From Mariniblastus fucicola (GTDB lineage Bacteria; Planctomycetota; Planctomycetia; Pirellulales; Pirellulaceae), in contig NZ_CP042912.1 of assembly GCF_008087665.1 (NCBI RefSeq), positions 2,790,001 to 2,854,000 of the forward strand: a DNA stretch of 64,000 nucleotides, written 5' to 3'. The notes under the pieces are model-generated. The model had not been told where the DNA came from. It did no database searches and saw only the letters and a list, made by a program, of their open reading frames with translations. Both the position numbers and the translations under genes were made by a program. Shown one piece after another: positions 54,580-64,000 of this stretch; the first letter of the stretch is position 1, and the number at the start of each line of letters is the position of its first letter.

Positions 54580-57150
54580 ATGAGACCTACCCCAAAAAAC
54601 TGTTTGGCATGGATTACAGCCGTCACTGTGTTGATGGCTGGCTGTACTCCTTCAAAGCCTGTCTACGTCAACGATACTGGAGCGCTCGACTACTACGTCG
54701 ATCAAGCCACGAGTATCGAATACCCGGATGTGAGTGTGCCTTCTCTCGAAGAAGTCAACAGCTCCCGTCCGCCGATCACGGTCACAGACCCCGATTTTGA
54801 CAGCTTCGTCGACATGACGTTGGAAGACTGCGTTAGCGCAGCGCTGCAAAATGGAAAACTGTTTCGGGGATACGGTACGCCAGCATTGCAGGGTACCCGA
54901 GTTCTGCCTGGGCAAGACACTGTCATCAACGCCCCTAACGCCGTGGGAACGATCTACAACATCGCGATCCGCGAAACCGAACCGGGAGCTATCGGAACAC
55001 CCGGACAGCTCAGTTTGCCAGGCTCGATCCTGACCAACACACAGCTCGATTCCAATCAAGGCGTCGAAGCGGCCCTGTCCCAGTTCGATGCTCAATTGAC
55101 AAGCAGTCTGAACTACACGAAGTCAGACGAACCACGAAACACAATTCCGACCAACCCGAATCAGCCGCTGGTATTCCAGCAAGATCAGGTTCAGTGGCAG
55201 ACAGAGATCGCGAAGGAGGCTGCTAACGGAACACAGTTATTCTTCCGCAATGTGAACGTCTACACGGCGAACTCGAATCCGGTTGACGATCCGCTGACAC
55301 CAAACGATGTTGAGGGCTTTCAGGTTCTCGACAGCTTCTATCGAGCATCGTTTGAAGCCGAAGTACGCCAGCCTTTGCTTCGCGGCCGAGGAGCTTTCAT
55401 CAATCGCATGCCGATCGTTATCTCCCGAATCGGTACCGATCAGGAGATTGCCAACCTCGAGGCACAACTGCAAAACTTCGTAACCAATGTCGAGATTCGA
55501 TATTGGGAGCTGTACTCAGCCTACCGATCGCTCGAAGCAGCCAAAACGGGTCGCGATGCGGCATTGCAAACATACCGAATCGTCAAAGATCAGTTTGACG
55601 AGCGTTCAAGCGTCAATCGCCAACAGGTGGCTCAGGCGAGTGAGCAATACTGGTTCTTTGACGCTCAAGTCACCGAAGCGTTTGATACGCTGCTCAAAGC
55701 CGAAGGCCAGCTGCGATTCTTGCTGGGATGGGCTGCCAATGACGGAAGAATGATTCGTCCGATCGACGAGCCACTGTTCGCTCCGGTAGAGTTTGACTAT
55801 TGCACAACGGTTTGTGAGGCGATGACCTATCGCCCGGAACTTCGTTCGATCCGCTGGGAGATTCGCAAACGTGAACTTGCCGTAGCGTACGCAAAGAACG
55901 GACTGCTTCCTGAAATGAACGTGACTGCCCTGTATCGATTCCTGGGTCTTGGCAACAAGTATGGAACGTCGGATGCTGGAACGCAGTATCCCGATCCGGG
56001 CAGCGGAGTTCTGAACGAACTCTACGATGGCAACTATCAGGAGCTGCAGCTGGGAGTTGATTTCCGAATGCCAGTTGGGTTCCGTGCCGAGCTGTCGAAT
56101 GTCCGCAACTCGCAACTGAAGCTTGCTCGTGAGATTGCCAAGCTCGAAGATTCAGAGCTGGACGTAAACAAAGAGATTCACGAGACGTTGCAATCGATGG
56201 CAGCATCACTGCGAACGGCGACTTCACACTTCAACCGCTGGCGTTCATCGAAGATCGAAAAGGATGTCTTTGACGAACTGCGAAACGCTGGAGTCGAAAC
56301 GCTGGACGTTGCGTTGGATGCACAACGACGGCTCTCCCAGGCAGAGATCGCTTTCTACCAGTCGATCACCGAATACAACAAAATGTTGGCTCTGTTGCAC
56401 CGACGCAAAGGAACAACGTTGGCTTACTGTGGCATCAGTTTTGAAGAAGGACCATGGCCAGGTAAAGCCTACATGGATGCTTCCGAGTACGCTCGCCGTC
56501 GTGGAGCCAGCCGCGAGATGAACTATGGTTGGTCACGACCAGAAGTCATCAGTCGCGGAGAAGACTTCCCGAGCAACTCAAACATCGGTCGGAAAACGGG
56601 CGAAACCATGAGCTACTCATATGACGGCAATGTATCGGGCGGCGTTCAGACGGTTCCTTATAACCAGCCTGTTTACGGCAGCCCGGCAATGCTTCAGGGC
56701 GACGGAATGATTCCGGCCAACGTCGATTCAATGCACCCGGTGCTCGAATCGGCTCCCGAGCTGATTCCGATGTCGAACACAACTCAGCCGGAGTCGGATG
56801 TTCAGGTTGTCTCGTACGAGGAACCAGTGGTGAAACAGCCGACGACACAAATCAGAAACATTCAGCGACGAAAATTGCGAGCTCGGACTCAATCGACATC
56901 TGACATCCGCTCGGAACAAACACTGTCGGCAGTGCCTGCGGTTCATTCAGCAGAATCAACGACGAAGCGGATTCCGAAACTGAAGAAATCAAACAGTAGT
57001 GCAACCACGAACATCGACGACGATTCCATTCCGGTAAATCCAGTCCGGATGAATTGGGCGAAAGTTGGAGCAAACTCGACTCGAACCAGCTCGACGTCGA
57101 CATCTTCCACCGTTGGTCGCATCGTTACCAAAGACATCGGAGACAACTAA
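54580..57150 (+). CDS. TolC-family outer-membrane lipoprotein with long C-terminal extension
   Basis: I set the start at 54580 (MRPTPKNCLAWITAVTVLMAGC) because a lipoprotein signal with lipobox LMAGC follows. The 856-residue product holds the TolC/OEP fold over about residues 70-660, with two long coiled helical repeats (IRYWELYSAYRSLEAAKTGRDAALQTYRIV; ETLQSMAASLRTATSHFNRW) and beta strands between them (QLQLGVDFRMPVGFRAELSNVR). The last 190 residues are low-complexity, Ser/Pro/Thr/Gln-rich and absent from classical TolC. It should form the outer-membrane channel of an efflux or secretion system; no inner-membrane partner is adjacent. Confidence 0.88.
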   Translation: MRPTPKNCLAWITAVTVLMAGCTPSKPVYVNDTGALDYYVDQATSIEYPDVSVPSLEEVNSSRPPITVTDPDFDSFVDMTLEDCVSAALQNGKLFRGYGTPALQGTRVLPGQDTVINAPNAVGTIYNIAIRETEPGAIGTPGQLSLPGSILTNTQLDSNQGVEAALSQFDAQLTSSLNYTKSDEPRNTIPTNPNQPLVFQQDQVQWQTEIAKEAANGTQLFFRNVNVYTANSNPVDDPLTPNDVEGFQVLDSFYRASFEAEVRQPLLRGRGAFINRMPIVISRIGTDQEIANLEAQLQNFVTNVEIRYWELYSAYRSLEAAKTGRDAALQTYRIVKDQFDERSSVNRQQVAQASEQYWFFDAQVTEAFDTLLKAEGQLRFLLGWAANDGRMIRPIDEPLFAPVEFDYCTTVCEAMTYRPELRSIRWEIRKRELAVAYAKNGLLPEMNVTALYRFLGLGNKYGTSDAGTQYPDPGSGVLNELYDGNYQELQLGVDFRMPVGFRAELSNVRNSQLKLAREIAKLEDSELDVNKEIHETLQSMAASLRTATSHFNRWRSSKIEKDVFDELRNAGVETLDVALDAQRRLSQAEIAFYQSITEYNKMLALLHRRKGTTLAYCGISFEEGPWPGKAYMDASEYARRRGASREMNYGWSRPEVISRGEDFPSNSNIGRKTGETMSYSYDGNVSGGVQTVPYNQPVYGSPAMLQGDGMIPANVDSMHPVLESAPELIPMSNTTQPESDVQVVSYEEPVVKQPTTQIRNIQRRKLRARTQSTSDIRSEQTLSAVPAVHSAESTTKRIPKLKKSNSSATTNIDDDSIPVNPVRMNWAKVGANSTRTSSTSTSSTVGRIVTKDIGDN

Positions 57151-57151
57151 C

Positions 57152-57556
57152 ATGAAATATCTCGCTCTGATCGTTTTGACGCTGGTTGCGTCAACAACCG
57201 GATGCAGCATGTGTTGCGGACCGTTTGACTACGACTATCCAACCTTTGGTGGGAAACACCTCCGTGCTGACCGGGCACATGGACGCGTCGGATCGATCCT
57301 TTCAGATCCGGCGACAATGCTATCCGGACCCTCCGCCGACTCGAACCTCGCCGCGCCTCCAGAACTTCTGGAATCGATGTCGGACGACGATGATTCCTAC
57401 GAAAGTGATCGTCTGGACGCCGACAAAGACGAGAATCTGAGAGAGTTGGAAGGAATTGAGCCCCTTCGAAATGGGGGTGGCCTGAATGAGCCCGCCAAGG
57501 ACTCCGCGGACGATACAACGGCGTCGAATCGATGGCGTCCACGTTCGCTTCGATAG
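57152..57556 (+). CDS. Small acidic lipoprotein
   Basis: The 134-residue product begins one base after the tolC-like stop, implying coupled translation. It has a signal with lipobox STTGC, then a CCGPFDYDYPTFGGKHLR stretch and an acidic Asp/Glu/Ser-rich body (SMSDDDDSYESDRLDADKDENLRELEG), ending in Arg. Function unknown; it is probably an outer-membrane-associated partner of the TolC-like protein. It sits directly upstream of a terminator. Confidence 0.75.
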   Translation: MKYLALIVLTLVASTTGCSMCCGPFDYDYPTFGGKHLRADRAHGRVGSILSDPATMLSGPSADSNLAAPPELLESMSDDDDSYESDRLDADKDENLRELEGIEPLRNGGGLNEPAKDSADDTTASNRWRPRSLR

Positions 57557-57627
57557 TCATCGGTGCGACACTTCACCGCGGTGTAGGGCCTGCCCTCCTG
57601 CGGAAAATGCGACTCATAATGAAACAT

Positions 57628-57662
57628 GCACCGTAGACTGAAACGTTCACGGTGCGTTTTTC
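57628..57662 (+). terminator. Rho-independent terminator
   Basis: Stem GCACCGT (57628-57634) pairs with ACGGTGC (57649-57655) over a 14-base loop, followed by GTTTTTC. It follows the lipoprotein gene by 71 bases and closes the tolC-like transcript. Confidence 0.65.
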
Positions 57663-57847
57663 GTGCTTGTGAAGCAAATTCATAATTTTCAAAGCAAAAT
57701 AATAGTTTGTTGATTTACAACAACATTTTTCGGATTACGAACACGTAGCCGCAAGCGTGAGATTCCGTTGTAGATGCTTTTCATTGGTGAAACATTCGTT
57801 ATCATTGTTGCTTGTTTTTTACTTCTACAATTTTACCGGGTTGGGTT

Positions 57848-58192
57848 ATGGCTAAGCGTAAAGTTAACAAGTCGCAACAGATACGTGAGTATGTGGGTGC
57901 GAATCGGACTGCTTCTGCAAAAGAAGTTGTCGATGCACTCAAGCAGAAGGGTGTCAAAGTCACGGCGGCAATGGTTGCCAACGTCAAATCAAAAGCTGGT
58001 TTGACTCGCAATCGAAGAGGTCGTCCGTCGTCTAACGGCACTGCAAAAGTTGGGCGTCCCGCGAAAACTAAAACCGATATCGCTCTCGATACTCTCATTG
58101 AGGCAAAGCGTTTCGTCGCGAAGGTCGGTTCAGCTCAAAAGGCTGTCGACGTTATTCGCGCACTTGAAAAGCTGGACTCCATCGCGAGCTAG
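57848..58192 (+). CDS. Small basic HTH/RGRP-type protein (planctomycete family)
   Basis: The 114-residue product from MAKRKVNKSQQIREYVGANRTA has a helical N-terminal half with a winged-helix-like pattern (SAKEVVDALKQKGVKVTAAMVANVKSK). An AT-hook-like basic stretch LTRNRRGRPSSNGTAKVGRP and a helical C-terminal end (AVDVIRALEKLDSIAS) follow. I know this layout from several planctomycete genomes, usually as hypothetical protein. It may bind DNA. An upstream ATG at 57812 exists in the same frame, but its residues do not fit. Confidence 0.8.
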   Translation: MAKRKVNKSQQIREYVGANRTASAKEVVDALKQKGVKVTAAMVANVKSKAGLTRNRRGRPSSNGTAKVGRPAKTKTDIALDTLIEAKRFVAKVGSAQKAVDVIRALEKLDSIAS

Positions 58193-58239
58193 TTGCGACC
58201 AATCGATTGACATTCGTCAATTGAAAAATGATATAAGAG

Positions 58240-58284
58240 GTGGGGACTTCGATGACATTTGATATGTCCTCTCCCCACTTTTTT
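58240..58284 (+). terminator. Rho-independent terminator
   Basis: Stem GTGGGGA (58240-58246) pairs with TCCCCAC (58272-58278), followed by six T residues. It lies 48 bases after the stop of the small basic protein. Confidence 0.75.
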
Positions 58285-58623
58285 CTTGCGCCGATATTGT
58301 TGCGCGTGAATTCGAGAACGGGCTTGAATGCTGACAGTTATCGTGGCACGTCAGGCTATCATTTAAACGAAGCGACTCGGTGATCTTGGCGGGGGTGATT
58401 GACAACGCTGTTCGCAAATTGGAATGCAACAACCTGTTGTGTCGTATACCCAAAACGGTGAATGTCGTTTCTGTCTAACTGCCAATTTCGCGACGAAAGA
58501 ACAAACGATCGCAGTCGGCTGGCAAACGTGACGAAACGCTACCGCAACCGTTTCTCGAATTGCCATCCATCTTATTTCTATCGCGGCCCTAATGTCCGGT
58601 TTTCGTAGTCCCATTCGGGGGAT
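58285..58623. other. Intergenic region, no gene seen
   Basis: The gap before the convergent gltD holds no supported frame; several open frames lack starts and family features. A weak promoter or small RNA cannot be excluded. Confidence 0.4.
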
Positions 58624-60096
58624 CTAGGCTGTGGCCATAGCGTTGAGGTACTGATCACACGCAGCCGCAGTTTCTCTGCCTTCGCGTATGGCCCACACGA
58701 CAAGACTCTGCCCGCGTCGGCAGTCTCCCGCCGCGAAGATGCCCGGCACGCTCGTGCAATAGTCCGACTGAGAAGCGAGGATGTTTGAACGCCCATCGCA
58801 CTGAAGCCCGAAGGTTTCCGCGACGAACGACTCGGGACCGAGGAAGCCAAGGGCCAGGAAGATCAAATCGGCTTCGATATCCTGTTCCGTTCCTTCGATT
58901 GGAGAAAACGGTGCAATGCCAGGACGTTGCAGTTTCCAGTCGACCATACAGGTTTTCAAACCAGTTACGTTGAATTCCTGGTCGGCAAGGAACTCAACAG
59001 TCTCCACAGCAAACATCCGCGGGTCTTCACCGAATTTCGCTTTCGCTTCGGCGTGACCGTAATCAGTCCGGAATACGACAGGCCATTGAGGCCACGGGTT
59101 GCTGTCGGCTCTTTCTTCCGGTGGGCGAGTGACGATCTCAAGATTGACGACGCTCTCACATCCCTGTCGGATGGCGGTGCCGATACAGTCAGTTCCGGTG
59201 TCTCCCCCACCGATGACGACGACTTTCTTTCCCTTCGCATTGATCGGAGCGTCATCGCTGCCAAGCAAACTGGAGGTTGAGCCGCGGAGATAGTCCATCG
59301 CGAAATGGATTCCGGAGGCTGTACGTCCAGGAATTTTCAGGTCGCGAGCTTGCGTCGCCCCGACACACAACACGATCGCGTCATGTTTGCTCTTGAGTTC
59401 ATCAGCCGAAATGTGAGTCCCAATTTCGACTCCTGTTTTGAACTCAATGCCTTCGTCAGCAAGCAATTGGACTCGTCGATCGACGATCCCTTTGTCCAGC
59501 TTCATGTTAGGGATGCCGTACATCAGCAACCCGCCGATCCGGTCGGCCCTTTCATAGACGGTGACGGTGTGACCGGCCTGATTGAGTTCGTCTGCACAAG
59601 CCAAGCCTGCTGGGCCCGATCCGACGACGGCAACGGTTTTGCCGGACCGGTTTTGGGGAATGCGAGGCGTGACCCAGCCTTCAGCAAATCCGCGATCGAT
59701 GATGCTTCGTTCGATATTCTTGATCGTTACCGGAGGATCGTTGATTCCGAGCACGCAAGAGCCTTCGCACGGGGCAGGGCAGACTCGACCGGTGAACTCG
59801 GGGAAGTTGTTGGTCAAATGCAATCGATCGAGGGCATCTTGCCACTTTCCCTGGTAGATCAAATGATTCCATTCGGGGATCAGGTTGTTGACCGGGCAGC
59901 CAGTCGCCATCCGCTCAACGATCTCGCCAGTGTGGCAAAACGGGATGCCACAGTCCATGCAGCGTGCGCCCTGAGTCTTTAAAGTGTCATCGTTAATCTG
60001 GACCAGAAACTCATCCCAGTCGCCAATTCTTTCGTTTGGGTCGCGATAGACGACATCCTGTCGATCGAATTCCATGAATCCGGTTGGCTTTCCCAT
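58624..60096 (-). CDS. gltD: Glutamate synthase small subunit
   Basis: The 490-residue subunit supplies electrons from NADPH to GltB for glutamate formation from glutamine and 2-oxoglutarate. It opens with the [4Fe-4S] ligand region [21 protein letters not shown] and [13 protein letters not shown], then a [16 protein letters not shown] motif and a [14 protein letters not shown] motif, and ends with the [21 protein letters not shown] block. Length fits the family. It lies 127 bases downstream of gltB, a gltBD operon. Confidence 0.96.
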   Translation of the reverse strand: MGKPTGFMEFDRQDVVYRDPNERIGDWDEFLVQINDDTLKTQGARCMDCGIPFCHTGEIVERMATGCPVNNLIPEWNHLIYQGKWQDALDRLHLTNNFPEFTGRVCPAPCEGSCVLGINDPPVTIKNIERSIIDRGFAEGWVTPRIPQNRSGKTVAVVGSGPAGLACADELNQAGHTVTVYERADRIGGLLMYGIPNMKLDKGIVDRRVQLLADEGIEFKTGVEIGTHISADELKSKHDAIVLCVGATQARDLKIPGRTASGIHFAMDYLRGSTSSLLGSDDAPINAKGKKVVVIGGGDTGTDCIGTAIRQGCESVVNLEIVTRPPEERADSNPWPQWPVVFRTDYGHAEAKAKFGEDPRMFAVETVEFLADQEFNVTGLKTCMVDWKLQRPGIAPFSPIEGTEQDIEADLIFLALGFLGPESFVAETFGLQCDGRSNILASQSDYCTSVPGIFAAGDCRRGQSLVVWAIREGRETAAACDQYLNAMATA

Positions 60097-60223
60097 GTGA
60101 TTGTCCGTCGTTTAGGTGTGGTTGGTTTTGTGGAGAAAAAGGGCAGGCGTTTCGGTGGCCCTGGCGTACCAGTTGGATCGCCGGGCCACAAACGAAAGCT
60201 GCCATGAAACGAGCTTTGTCGCC

Positions 60224-63200
60224 CTAGCCGCGTCGGCTGGCTTTCGCAGCTTCAGCCCGTTCCTTGAGGATTTCACGGTACCGAATTGGAATCACTTTGC
60301 GGAAATCCGAAAGTGCATTTTCCCAATCGTTCAACAGACGCTGGGCGACCGGCGACTCGGTGTACTGAAGATGCTCTTCGATCAGCGACTTCAACTCCGA
60401 GATGTCTTCCGGTTTTTCCATCGGCTCAAGATCAACCATTTCGAGATTGATGTTCTGCAGCAGTTGATCCTGCGGGTCGTAAACGAATGCAAAACCGCCT
60501 GACATGCCAGCCGCAAAGTTGCGACCGGTTGGACCGAGGATTACTGCTCGGCCGCCTGTCATGTACTCAAGGCCGTGATCGCCGATACCTTCGATGACCG
60601 CACACGCGCCCGAATTTCGAACCGCGAATCGTTCTGCAGCGATACCGCGGAAGAACGCTTTGCCTTCAGTCGCACCATACAGAGCCACGTTGCCGATGAT
60701 GATATTCTCTTCGGCTACGAATTTGGAAGACTTCGGCGGTCGGACCACGATGCGACCTCCGGAAAGACCTTTACCAACGTAGTCGTTCGCGTCGCCCTCA
60801 ACCGTGATCGAAACACCTCTGGCAAGGAAAGCCCCGAGGCTTTGTCCTGCCGAACCGGTCAGGTTAATCTCAATGGTATCGTCCGGCAAACCTTCCGGGC
60901 CATGAGCCTTGACGACGTGATGGCTGAGAATCGTGCCCGCCGCACGGTCGATGTTTCGAACTGGCAAGTCGATCGCGACCTTTTGCTTTTTCGTCAACGC
61001 AGGTTTCGCCTGCTCAACAAACTGCCAGTCAAGTACTTCGTCGAGGGCATGATCCTGGTCGATCGTGCAGTGGACGTCGACGTCCGGATAAGGACCCATC
61101 GCCGGAGCAAGGATTTTCGAAAGGTCGATGCCTTGAGCTTTCCAGTGATCGACCGCCTGGCGAACGTCAAGCTTGTCCACGCGTCCAACCATCTCGTTGA
61201 TGCTGCGGAAGCCGAGACTGGCCATGATTTCGCGAGCTTCCTGAGCGACCATAAACAGATAGTTCACAACATGTTCGGGCTTGCCTTTGAACTTTTTGCG
61301 AAGCTCGGGGTCCTGAGTCGCGATGCCAACCGGGCAGGTATTCAAATGGCACTTACGCATCATGATGCAGCCCAGCGTAATCAGCGGAGCCGTCGCGAAG
61401 CCATATTCTTCCGCACCGAGCAGCGTCGCAATCACAATGTCGCGACCGGTTTTCAGCTGTCCGTCCGTTTGCAGTCGGACTCGCGAACGCAAGTCATTCA
61501 TCACCAGCGTCTGATGCGTTTCCGCGATACCAAGCTCCCACGGCATACCCGCGTGCTTGATGCTGGTGATCGGAGATGCGCCTGTGCCGCCACCGCAACC
61601 TGAAATCAGGATGTTGTCCGCGTGAGCTTTCGCAACACCCGCGGCGATCGTTCCGACTCCGACTTCGCTGACCAGTTTCACGCTGATTCTGGCCGACGGA
61701 TTACTGTTCTTCAAATCGTAAATCAGCTGAGCCAAATCTTCGATCGAATAGATGTCGTGATGCGGTGGAGGACTGATCAGCGTCACGCCCGGAGTCGAAC
61801 GTCGCGTTTGAGCAATCGTTTCGTCGACCTTGTGCCCCGGCAACTCGCCGCCTTCACCAGGTTTCGCTCCCTGAGCCATCTTGATCTGGATCTCATCCGC
61901 GTTGGCGAGGTAGTAAGCCGTTACGCCAAAGCGTCCTGACGCAACCTGCTTGATCGCGGAACGTTTCGAATCACCGTTGGGTTGAACTCCAAAACGTTTG
62001 TAGTCCTCGCCGCCTTCGCCCGTGTTACTTTTTCCACCAAGACGATTCATCGCCACGGCCAGCGTCTCATGCGATTCCGCTGAAATCGAACCAAAGCTCA
62101 TCGCCCCGGTGCAGAAACGTTTGACGATATCCTTCGCCGGTTCGACTTCCTCGATCGGAATCGGAGAGCGATCTTCTTCTTTGAACGTCAGCAAACCGCG
62201 GAGGTGACATTGCCTCGCCGTGTGTTCGTTTACACTTTTCGCAAAACGTTTGTACGCGTTTACGTCTCCTTTTCTCGCCGCCGTTTGGATGTCAGCGATA
62301 TTCAACGGAGTCCATGCATGTTTTTCGCCGTCATGACGCCAGTGCATTGTGCCGGCCGTTTCCAGGTCAACGATTGGAAGCTGACCGTCCTTGCGATAGC
62401 CCAGTTTGTGGCGGCGAATCGCTTCCGCAGCCAACACGTCAAAGCCGACTCCTTCGATCCGGCTGGCCGTTCCTGGGAACGCAGAATGAATCACGTCCGT
62501 GTTGAGTCCAATGGCTTCGAAAATTCGAGCGCCTTTGTAACTGGCCAGTGTCGAGATTCCCATCTTGGCCAAAACCTTCAACATGCCCTTCATCACGCCT
62601 TTGCGATACGCCGCGATGCATTGGTCTGCCGTCAGGTCAGAATTTTCGTTATGAGCGTGATGCTGGATGATGGCTTCAAGGCCAAGGTATGGATGGATGC
62701 CGTCAGCACCGAAGCCCGTCAACAGGCAGTGATGATGGACTTCGCGAGCCTCGCCTGTTTCGACCACGATGCCGATGCGAGTTCGCTTGTGCTTTTCGAT
62801 CAAGTGATGATGCACGGCACTGGTTGCCAGCAACGCACTCAACGGAATACGGTCAGCCGACACGCCGCGATCGCTCAGGATCACAATCGCACAACCGTCT
62901 TCGATAGCCTGCTCGGACTCGCCGCGAATACGATCCAACGCCGCCAGGAAACCGGCTTCGCCTTCTGACGCATCGAAAGTGATGTCGATCTTCCGCGAAG
63001 TCCAGCCCTGATGATTGAGGCTCGAAAGTTTGGCCATCTGTTCGAAGTCGAGAATCGGATTGTGCAGCACCAGGCGGTTACACTGCTTTTCCGTCGAGTC
63101 CAACAAGTTGCCTTCGGGGCCGATAAAACACTCGACCGACATCACGATTTCTTCGCGAATCGAATCGATCGGCGGATTGGTGACTTGGGCGAACAGCTGC

Positions 63201-64000
63201 GTGAAATAGTCATACAGCAGACGCGGCTTGTCGCTCAGACAGGCCAACGCCATGTCGTTGCCCATCGAACCGATCGGGTCTTTTTCGACCTTGATCATTG
63301 GCAGCAACATAAAGTCCATTGTCTCGCTCGAGTAACCGAACGCACGCATTTGCGCCAAACGTTCTTTCTCGCTCAGCATCGGCACGGGTTCCGCCGCTGG
63401 CAAATCGTCGAACGTCAGACGTTGGTTCTTCAGCCACTCGCCGTACGGCAAACGATTCGCAATGTTTTCCTTGAGTTCTTCGTCGGCGACGATGCGTCCG
63501 TTTTCGAAATCGACCAGGAACATTTTGCCCGGTTCAAGGCGACCTTTTTTGACGACAGTCGCCGGATCGATATCCAGCACGCCGACTTCGCTGGCCATCA
63601 ACACGCGATTGTCATCGGTCACATAGTATCGACTTGGACGCAAACCGTTGCGATCGAGAACCGCTCCGACGACCTGTCCGTCGGTGAAGGAAATCGAAGC
63701 CGGTCCGTCCCATGGCTCTTGAAGGCAAGCGTGATACTCGTAGAACGCTCGCTTGTTCTCCGGCATGCTGCGATGGTTACGCCAGGCTTCCGGAATCATC
63801 ATCATGACGACTTCAGGAAGTCCGCGGCCGGCCATCATCAACAACTCCATCGCGTTGTCGAATTCGGCAGAGTCACTTCCGTTTTGTTCGATAATCGGTT
63901 TCAGCTCTTCCAGGCAGTCGCCGAACAGTTCGCTGTTCATCAAGCCTTGACGCGCCGTGATCCAGTTCCGGTTTCCGCGAAGCGTATTGATCTCTCCGTT
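60224..64000 (-). CDS. gltB: Glutamate synthase large subunit, 5' end beyond the window
   Basis: About 1258 residues are visible; family members run to about 1500, so roughly 250 N-terminal residues with the amidotransferase nucleophile Cys lie beyond base 64000. The frame is open to the right edge (GEINTLRGNRNWITARQG). Visible parts are the end of the glutaminase domain (NGLRPSRYYVTDD), the central and FMN synthase domain (SFGSISAESHETLAVAMNRLGGKSNTGEGGED), the [3Fe-4S] ligand region CIMMRKCHLNTCPVGIA and the beta-helix GXGXG domain near the C-terminus. It forms an operon with gltD. Confidence 0.96.
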   Translation of the reverse strand, partial: NGEINTLRGNRNWITARQGLMNSELFGDCLEELKPIIEQNGSDSAEFDNAMELLMMAGRGLPEVVMMMIPEAWRNHRSMPENKRAFYEYHACLQEPWDGPASISFTDGQVVGAVLDRNGLRPSRYYVTDDNRVLMASEVGVLDIDPATVVKKGRLEPGKMFLVDFENGRIVADEELKENIANRLPYGEWLKNQRLTFDDLPAAEPVPMLSEKERLAQMRAFGYSSETMDFMLLPMIKVEKDPIGSMGNDMALACLSDKPRLLYDYFTQLFAQVTNPPIDSIREEIVMSVECFIGPEGNLLDSTEKQCNRLVLHNPILDFEQMAKLSSLNHQGWTSRKIDITFDASEGEAGFLAALDRIRGESEQAIEDGCAIVILSDRGVSADRIPLSALLATSAVHHHLIEKHKRTRIGIVVETGEAREVHHHCLLTGFGADGIHPYLGLEAIIQHHAHNENSDLTADQCIAAYRKGVMKGMLKVLAKMGISTLASYKGARIFEAIGLNTDVIHSAFPGTASRIEGVGFDVLAAEAIRRHKLGYRKDGQLPIVDLETAGTMHWRHDGEKHAWTPLNIADIQTAARKGDVNAYKRFAKSVNEHTARQCHLRGLLTFKEEDRSPIPIEEVEPAKDIVKRFCTGAMSFGSISAESHETLAVAMNRLGGKSNTGEGGEDYKRFGVQPNGDSKRSAIKQVASGRFGVTAYYLANADEIQIKMAQGAKPGEGGELPGHKVDETIAQTRRSTPGVTLISPPPHHDIYSIEDLAQLIYDLKNSNPSARISVKLVSEVGVGTIAAGVAKAHADNILISGCGGGTGASPITSIKHAGMPWELGIAETHQTLVMNDLRSRVRLQTDGQLKTGRDIVIATLLGAEEYGFATAPLITLGCIMMRKCHLNTCPVGIATQDPELRKKFKGKPEHVVNYLFMVAQEAREIMASLGFRSINEMVGRVDKLDVRQAVDHWKAQGIDLSKILAPAMGPYPDVDVHCTIDQDHALDEVLDWQFVEQAKPALTKKQKVAIDLPVRNIDRAAGTILSHHVVKAHGPEGLPDDTIEINLTGSAGQSLGAFLARGVSITVEGDANDYVGKGLSGGRIVVRPPKSSKFVAEENIIIGNVALYGATEGKAFFRGIAAERFAVRNSGACAVIEGIGDHGLEYMTGGRAVILGPTGRNFAAGMSGGFAFVYDPQDQLLQNINLEMVDLEPMEKPEDISELKSLIEEHLQYTESPVAQRLLNDWENALSDFRKVIPIRYREILKERAEAAKASRRG

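Noticed and set aside
60575-61603. Plus-strand frame of 342 codons opposite gltB
   Set aside because: The minus strand carries unmistakable glutamate synthase motifs through the whole interval; the plus frame is an antisense shadow.

Overview
The window looks like chromosomal DNA of a marine-type planctomycete, probably of the Pirellulaceae. The main clues are the N-terminal LEPR/LYSA-like motif of a 2808-residue repeat protein, a thioredoxin-trypsin fusion, a PQQ-type propeller membrane protein, a twin-arginine squalene-cyclase-like repeat protein, a small basic HTH/RGRP protein, many palindromic intergenic repeats and moderate GC. No rRNA, tRNA, phage or CRISPR was seen. The taxonomic call is inference from gene content.

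Layout. 0-12 kb: mixed single genes (DsrE-like secreted protein, thioredoxin-protease, membrane protein, polysaccharide deacetylase), a TerB-BRCT gene followed by an AlbA_2/Schlafen-type gene, an eleven-unit 21-bp tandem repeat, a PQQ propeller protein, an EEP-family hydrolase, a small methyltransferase and a truncated KptA. 12-25 kb: tex, an ABC exporter, a decayed IS4-type transposase, an RsmB-type rRNA methyltransferase, a peptidase C26 homologue without its nucleophile, tyrA, a substrate-binding-like protein, then a patch of small genes (ParD/ParE toxin-antitoxin, small membrane and hypothetical proteins) bordered by GTTRGGCGA motifs that recall integron cassettes. 25-40 kb: a large secreted hydrolase-like protein, two tandem metallophosphoesterases, tsaB, a YqgE/AlgH protein, a His-rich lipoprotein, transketolase, a cyclase-repeat protein, a glycosyltransferase, a MoxR-type ATPase and a HAD hydrolase.

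40-57.6 kb is the most striking block. On the minus strand a giant cadherin-like repeat protein with a C-terminal membrane helix overlaps by four bases a hybrid sensor kinase, followed by a REC-GGDEF-REC-HD-GYP protein. Divergent from it lie a TolC-family outer-membrane lipoprotein and a small lipoprotein. Together they look like a surface-adhesion module with its own phosphorelay, c-di-GMP control and outer-membrane channel. An intrinsic-terminator-like hairpin sits directly before the tolC-like start. 57.8-64 kb: a small basic regulator-like protein, then gltD and gltB (glutamate synthase), the latter running off the right edge.

Most starts are set by signal peptides, family alignment from memory, or Shine-Dalgarno-like sequences; several were moved downstream of the longest possible start. 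No database search was run.
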